64,000 bases of DNA from contig OY763407.1 of the NCBI GenBank assembly GCA_963667425.1, positions 744,001-808,000 of the forward strand, given 5' to 3'. Within the stretch, counting starts at the first letter, position 1; each line of letters opens with the position of its first letter. Source of the stretch: G963667425 sp963667425 [NCBI: bacterium]. GTDB taxonomy: Bacteria; UBP6; UBA1177. A model generated the notes under the pieces. That model was not told the DNA's origin, did not search any database, and saw nothing but the letters and a program-made list of their open reading frames with translations. Position numbers and translations under genes: made by a program. This document shows positions 59,437 to 64,000 of this stretch, one piece after another.

Positions 59437-59988
59437 ATGAAAACAGCTGTTTTTGGTGGAAAATTTGATCCCCCGCACCTTTCTCATCAGTTAACTATAT
59501 TTCTGTTGCTTGAAAAATTCAAAATGGATGAAGTATGGGTTATTCCAAGTGGTGGACATCCTTTTGGAAATGTCATGTCTCCCTTTGAAAAGCGTTTTGA
59601 AATGTGCAAACTGATGGTAAAACCATGGGAAACTGAAAATAGAGTTTTTGTTCGTGATGATGAAGATAAAATCAAAGAAAAACCGGTTTATACTGTAAAT
59701 CTTCTCACTTATTTAAAAGAATGTTATCCTGAAAGAGAATTTCATCTTGCCATTGGAGAGGATAACTATAATCTCAAAGATAAATGGAAAGATTTTGACG
59801 TTATTGAAAGAGATTTTTTTCCAATTATTATTGGGCGTGGCACTGATTTTTCAAACCATTTTCCCCTTCCGGCTGTTTCAAGTTCATTTATTAGAGAGAA
59901 AATTGTTTCAGGGGAAGATGTATCTTATCTTCTTCCTCCTGATGTTATGGAGTTTGTAAAAAAAGAATGTCTTTATCTAAAGAAATAA
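59437..59988 (+). CDS. nadD: Nicotinate-nucleotide adenylyltransferase-like protein
   Basis: A 183-residue nucleotidyltransferase of the NadD type, which makes deamido-NAD from nicotinate mononucleotide and ATP. The start GGKFDPPHLSH is the GGxFDPxHxGH motif with Ser16 in place of the second glycine. SPFEKRFEMCKLMV, an AIGEDNYNLKDKW segment and the C-terminal VSSSFIREKI (the ISSTxxR motif) follow. The length is slightly short. It overlaps the next gene by 22 bases. Alternative: a related adenylyltransferase of other specificity. Confidence 0.82.
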   Translation: MKTAVFGGKFDPPHLSHQLTIFLLLEKFKMDEVWVIPSGGHPFGNVMSPFEKRFEMCKLMVKPWETENRVFVRDDEDKIKEKPVYTVNLLTYLKECYPEREFHLAIGEDNYNLKDKWKDFDVIERDFFPIIIGRGTDFSNHFPLPAVSSSFIREKIVSGEDVSYLLPPDVMEFVKKECLYLKK

Positions 59989-61496
59989 ATGCTTCAATGC
60001 CTCCTTCTTATTCCGAGGCTGAACTAAAAAATATTGTTGCTGATATTTTAAAATCTGACGATTTTTATTACCGCATTAAAAGAAAAAGCCTGGATGCAAG
60101 GAAAAAATCGGATATACACTGGGAAATGGCTGTAGAAGTTTCCGATTTTCCATTTAAAAACGAATCCTCTTTTGATATTCCCCACATTAGAACAAATAAA
60201 AAAATTATCATTGCAGGATGTGGTCCTGCCGGTTTCTTTGCTGCATATGTTCTTCAGCTTGCCGGATTCAGAACTGTAGTTATTGAAAAGGGAAAACCGG
60301 TAGATCAAAGAGCACAGGATATTGATTTTCTTGAAAATGAAGGCGTTTTCAATAAAAACTCAAACTATGCTTATGGTGAAGGTGGTGCCGGAACTTTTTC
60401 TGATGGCAAACTGACTTCAAGAAGCAAACAGATAAATTCTGAACGTGATTTTATACTTGAAACATATGTTAAAGGTGGTGCTCCTGAAGAAATACTCTGG
60501 CTTTCAAAACCACATGTCGGAAGTGATAATTTAAAAAGAGTTATTCCAAATTTAAGAAAAATGTATGAATCTGCTGGTGGTAAAATTATTTTTTCATCGG
60601 AAGTTACAGATATAAAAAAATCCGGCAGCAAAGTTTTATCTGTTATTACAGATACCGGGGAAATTGATGGCGATTATTTTATTTTTGCTATCGGGCACTC
60701 TTCTTTTGAAACTTACAGAATGCTTATGCGAAACGGAGTTCCTTTTAAGGGAAAAATTTTTGCATTAGGTTCAAGAGTTGAGCATTTTCAGAAAGATATA
60801 AATTTGTCACAATGGGGAAAAGAGAGCATACAAGGTCTTAAGGCTGCTGAATACAAGCTTACGTTTAAAGGTGACAGCAACTTTTTTCCTGTCTATTCAT
60901 TTTGTATGTGTCCAGGTGGCAGAATTGTACCTTCATCAGGTTCTTCAGGTACGTCAGTTGTCAATGGAATGAGTAATTATCTAAGAAATTCAAAATATGC
61001 AAATTCAGCTATAGTAACTGCTTTTTCAATAGAATCTCTTTTGAGAAAAGATATGTCTCCATCTGAAATTATTGACTGGCTTGAAAAGCTTGAACAAAAG
61101 TTTTTTGATCTTAAAAAAAATTATTCTGTGCCTGCAATTAATATTGATGATTTTATCAAAGGAAAAATAAGCGGAAAAAAACTCGTTTCATCATATAGAC
61201 AAGGTTTTTTTTCATATCCTCTTTTTGAACTTTTTCCAAAAAAAGTTTCAACATCTATCAGAAATGGTTTTGAGTTTTTCTCCAGACAAATAAGATGTTT
61301 TCCTGAAGGAGTTATGCTTGGGCTTGAAAGTAAAACGTCATCTCCTATTCAGGTTATTCGTGAAACAAATCTCACTGTGGCTTCATTTGACAATCTTTAT
61401 ATTGCCGGAGAAGGAAGCGGCTGGTCAGGTGGAATTATCAGTTCAGGAGCTGACGGAATTAGAGTTGCAAAGAGCATAATAAATTCCGAAATATAA
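59967..61496 (+). CDS. FAD-dependent oxidoreductase, COG2509 family
   Basis: A 509-residue flavoprotein. After an N-terminal domain of about 85 residues comes the FAD-binding GCGPAGFFAAYVLQLAG with VIEKG at the end of beta-2, then the family stretch YGEGGAGTFSDGKLTSR and, late, YIAGEGSGWSGGIISSGADG. These match uncharacterised FAD-dependent dehydrogenases of COG2509. Substrate unknown. It overlaps nadD by 22 bases; an in-frame ATG at 59997 would avoid the overlap, and neither start has a strong ribosome site. Confidence 0.85.
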   Translation: MSLSKEINASMPPSYSEAELKNIVADILKSDDFYYRIKRKSLDARKKSDIHWEMAVEVSDFPFKNESSFDIPHIRTNKKIIIAGCGPAGFFAAYVLQLAGFRTVVIEKGKPVDQRAQDIDFLENEGVFNKNSNYAYGEGGAGTFSDGKLTSRSKQINSERDFILETYVKGGAPEEILWLSKPHVGSDNLKRVIPNLRKMYESAGGKIIFSSEVTDIKKSGSKVLSVITDTGEIDGDYFIFAIGHSSFETYRMLMRNGVPFKGKIFALGSRVEHFQKDINLSQWGKESIQGLKAAEYKLTFKGDSNFFPVYSFCMCPGGRIVPSSGSSGTSVVNGMSNYLRNSKYANSAIVTAFSIESLLRKDMSPSEIIDWLEKLEQKFFDLKKNYSVPAINIDDFIKGKISGKKLVSSYRQGFFSYPLFELFPKKVSTSIRNGFEFFSRQIRCFPEGVMLGLESKTSSPIQVIRETNLTVASFDNLYIAGEGSGWSGGIISSGADGIRVAKSIINSEI

Positions 61497-61548
61497 TAAT
61501 CGGTACACTTATTGCAAAAGAAATATGAATTTTTGTGTGGAGTTTATT

Positions 61549-64000
61549 TTGAATAAAAAAATTCTCTCTTTATATTTTCTTCTAATATTATTTATAATAA
61601 CACCTTTTCATCTGTCTGCCGTTAATAAATCAACAGCCATGCAGATAAATGCAAAAAGAGGAGAATCCTTTCAACGTATAGTTCTTGCTCTTGATAAAAA
61701 TACTAAAATATATCTTAATGAAAATAAAGATGACGGTTATATAGACCTTGAAATAGAAAATATTCCAGGATCTTTTTTATCTGAAATTAAAGAGAAAATT
61801 GTAAAAGGAAGTATTGTAAGTGGTTATAAGTTATTAAAGAAAGATAAACGTTATGCTGTGCGAATTTTTGTTATACCTAAAGATTTCATCTCTTTTTATG
61901 CTATAGATAAAACAAATGGAACGCTTATTCTCGATATTGGTGCAAAAAAAACTAAAAAAAGAGGAAAAAAAGAACCAGAAGATCAAGAAGCTCTTGCTAG
62001 ATTTTATATAGATACTTTTTTAAGTAGTGACAATGTACTTGGAAGTCTTCTTGCACATACACACAATTTTTATTTTGTAAAAAAACCACTCTTCCCTCTT
62101 TTAAGAGATATGTATGATGAAAGAATAGAATACCCTGTAATTAATGGTTCCGACAGTGATATTTTGTACTACAATGAAGCGGTTAAGGCTTATACAAACA
62201 AAGATATTGTTCTAACCAGAGAGGCTTTGGATAAACTTTATACAAGCTATGAAAGAAGCCCTGTTTTCAGACTTGCAGATTTTCTAAAAGTTGATTTATA
62301 TAGAGAAGAATTATTGCAAAAGGATTCAACAGAAAACTGGGAGTGGTTTGAGCTCCTTGACAGACTACGAAAGGTAGTTTCAATATATCCGGATTCACCG
62401 CTTGCTCCATGGGGTTATGTAATGATGGGTGAAGTTGGTTATAAACTTAAAATGTATCCTGAGGGTGCCAGGAGCTTTAAAAAAGTTGCAGATCAATATC
62501 ACTACTCTGATCAGGCAAATCATGCTGCTCTTAAATATGCGGAATATCTTTATAGTAGAGGAGAAACAAAAGATATCCCAAGGCTCCTTTTTAATCCGGC
62601 AAAATCATCTGATAAAAATGAAAGGAATACAGCACTTACAATTCTTTCTCTTGTTTATAAAAACAGTCCCAGAAATGGTAATATTCTTGATGCCTTATGT
62701 ACAATTCCAGATATCTCTGAAATAAAAATGGCTTCGGATGGTCTTATTTTTACTACGGCAGAAGTGCTTTTAACTAATGAAAAAACTTCATGCGCAAGAG
62801 AATATTATCAGACATTTATGAGAAACTTTCCTGATTCAAAATATAAAGATATTGTGAGCTTCAGGCTTGCAGATACCTATATGTCTGAAAAGAACACTAC
62901 TGAAGCTATAAAAAAATATCAGGAAACTGTTAATAAATATAGGAATTCTGAAGGTTCCAGACTAGCACTTCTTCAAATTACAGAAGTTGACAGTTTTTTA
63001 AAAAACAAAGATCCGGAAGCTGATATTTATGAAAAAGCTTTTTTCAATGCCAAGACTGATTTTGAATATTCAATTCTGGCCTTTAAGCTTGCTATGAAAT
63101 ATTATCGTATGGGAAAAAGAGTTCAGGCTATAACCATACTGGCATCTCTTATTGAAAAATTCCCGGAATCTGTATCCGGACAAATAGCTAAAACTGTTAC
63201 AATGACTCTTTTTAAAAAAGCTGTTCAAGATCTTTATGTTACAGAAAACTATCCTGCAATAATAAATTTCTTTCATATGATTCCTGATTTTTTAGCAAAG
63301 ATGGAAGATTCAACAGAAACATATGCTATTTTAGGTAAAGCCCTAAGTAAAGAAGGGTATTTTAAAGAAAGTGAAAAAGTTTTTGAAAAAATATTAAAAG
63401 AGTCACCTGAAGACAATGATATGTTTCGAAGTATTGCCCTTCTTAATATTCTGGATAGTTATATAAATACAAATAAAAAAAGAAAAGCCGAGATGAGTCT
63501 TAAATATTATGAAGATTATATAAAAAAGATAAAAACTATCTATCCAATATTTTTAAGACTGAAAGGTAATTATTATAAAGAACTTGAACAAAACAATAAA
63601 CTCGCGAGAAAGTATTATATTCAGTCAAAAAAACTTGAACCATATAATATTAATCGTCTTATTATAGATTTAAAGCTTTCGGAAATTGCTTATGAAGAAG
63701 GCAACTATACTCTTGCTGAAAAAGAATCTAAAAATCTTTATGATTATTTTCAGGCATATCCTAAATCATTTAATTTTCTTGAAAGAGGTGCTGTAATTCA
63801 TCTGCTCTCTAAAGTTTTCCAAAATAAAATGGATGATTATGCAAAAAAACTGGATGAAGTATCAGAAAACATTTCTCCAAATATAAGAGACGATCTTAAT
63901 ATGCTTAGAATTACGCATCTTCTCGAAAAGAAAGAGGATGACAATGCTGAAAAAATTCTGGAAAAACTTTCAAATAAAGAATCAACAATGGCTAAACAGC
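61549..64000 (+). CDS. Large AMIN/TPR-repeat envelope protein, 5' part (runs off the window)
   Basis: An open frame of 817 codons continues to the window edge with no stop. It begins with a signal peptide (NKKILSLYFLLILFIITPFHLSA), then a region of about 100 residues like an AMIN domain (SFQRIVLALDKNTKIYLNENKDDGYIDLEI ... TLILDIG), then many TPR-like repeats to the end, such as YPEGARSFKKVADQYHYSDQA and FKESEKVFEKILKESPED. I favour the TTG at 61549, with TGGAG six bases upstream; an in-frame ATG at 61525 has a poorer ribosome site. AMIN domains bind peptidoglycan or envelope structures in secretion and cell-wall proteins. Function here is not known. Confidence 0.85.
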   Translation, partial: MNKKILSLYFLLILFIITPFHLSAVNKSTAMQINAKRGESFQRIVLALDKNTKIYLNENKDDGYIDLEIENIPGSFLSEIKEKIVKGSIVSGYKLLKKDKRYAVRIFVIPKDFISFYAIDKTNGTLILDIGAKKTKKRGKKEPEDQEALARFYIDTFLSSDNVLGSLLAHTHNFYFVKKPLFPLLRDMYDERIEYPVINGSDSDILYYNEAVKAYTNKDIVLTREALDKLYTSYERSPVFRLADFLKVDLYREELLQKDSTENWEWFELLDRLRKVVSIYPDSPLAPWGYVMMGEVGYKLKMYPEGARSFKKVADQYHYSDQANHAALKYAEYLYSRGETKDIPRLLFNPAKSSDKNERNTALTILSLVYKNSPRNGNILDALCTIPDISEIKMASDGLIFTTAEVLLTNEKTSCAREYYQTFMRNFPDSKYKDIVSFRLADTYMSEKNTTEAIKKYQETVNKYRNSEGSRLALLQITEVDSFLKNKDPEADIYEKAFFNAKTDFEYSILAFKLAMKYYRMGKRVQAITILASLIEKFPESVSGQIAKTVTMTLFKKAVQDLYVTENYPAIINFFHMIPDFLAKMEDSTETYAILGKALSKEGYFKESEKVFEKILKESPEDNDMFRSIALLNILDSYINTNKKRKAEMSLKYYEDYIKKIKTIYPIFLRLKGNYYKELEQNNKLARKYYIQSKKLEPYNINRLIIDLKLSEIAYEEGNYTLAEKESKNLYDYFQAYPKSFNFLERGAVIHLLSKVFQNKMDDYAKKLDEVSENISPNIRDDLNMLRITHLLEKKEDDNAEKILEKLSNKESTMAKQ

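Overview
This window is AT-rich, tightly packed bacterial DNA from a diderm (Gram-negative type) organism. Six predicted lipoproteins, a signal-peptide beta-barrel protein, a Spy/CpxP-like periplasmic protein and an LPP20-type lipoprotein point to an outer membrane. The metabolism suggested is anaerobic and fermentative: HydF ([FeFe]-hydrogenase maturation), a two-subunit oxygen-sensitive class I fumarase, pyruvate phosphate dikinase, NAD-linked dihydroorotate dehydrogenase (PyrK/PyrD), a pyruvoyl-dependent arginine decarboxylase and a hybrid-type glutamate dehydrogenase. The secreted trypsin carries Cys-rich DUF4215 repeats best known from Myxococcota and other Deltaproteobacteria-like lineages. 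A lineage near those groups is my inference; no rRNA gene is present to settle it.

Layout. 1-7.5 kb: the gyrB 5' end, gdhA, a Sel1-repeat lipoprotein, then a coupled operon aspA-like / hydF / sirtuin / DUF6873. 7.6-15 kb: an LPP20-like lipoprotein and fumAB face away from each other, with a complete IS1202-family element inserted between them next to the fum promoter; then an NhaD-type antiporter, DUF3467 and ligA. 15-21.3 kb: one six-gene run on the minus strand (HD nuclease-gap-pgk-pyrG-pdaD-speE) with a recognisable promoter and terminator. 21.5-24.3 kb: uvrA.

24.4-35.9 kb is an accessory surface/secretion region. It has a TetR regulator with a candidate operator in front of a lipoprotein and a gingipain-like (C25) cysteine peptidase, a GNAT, two very large lipoproteins (one with pentapeptide repeats, one with NHL-like blades) and an OsmC protein. 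35.9-41.0 kb is an insertion hot spot: an IS6-family remnant, a complete IS3-family element abutting a second, truncated IS1202-family copy that has cut a small lipoprotein gene, an integrase-core transposase that appears to need -1 frameshifting, a gene-free stretch, and tRNA-Ala(GGC).

41.2-64 kb is mostly housekeeping: grpE-dnaK-dnaJ (with an intercistronic terminator), a secreted trypsin, YjbQ, ComF, a beta-barrel protein, DUF523, queE-ktrB-ktrA, ppdK, ogt, rimI-pyrK-pyrD, an ECF-sigma / membrane protein / Spy-like module, nadD, a FAD oxidoreductase, and a large AMIN/TPR envelope protein running off the end.

The most unusual signals are: (i) the two secreted peptidases, of unrelated families and 17 kb apart, end in the same short Gly-Cys-Ser tail with Cys exactly seventh from the end; (ii) the TetR-controlled lipoprotein/C25 peptidase pair; (iii) the hydF operon that includes a sirtuin with an altered zinc site and a pentein-fold protein but no hydE or hydG nearby; (iv) the clear IS1202-family insertion with a 16-18 bp target duplication. 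No CRISPR array, prophage or recognisable defence system was seen.
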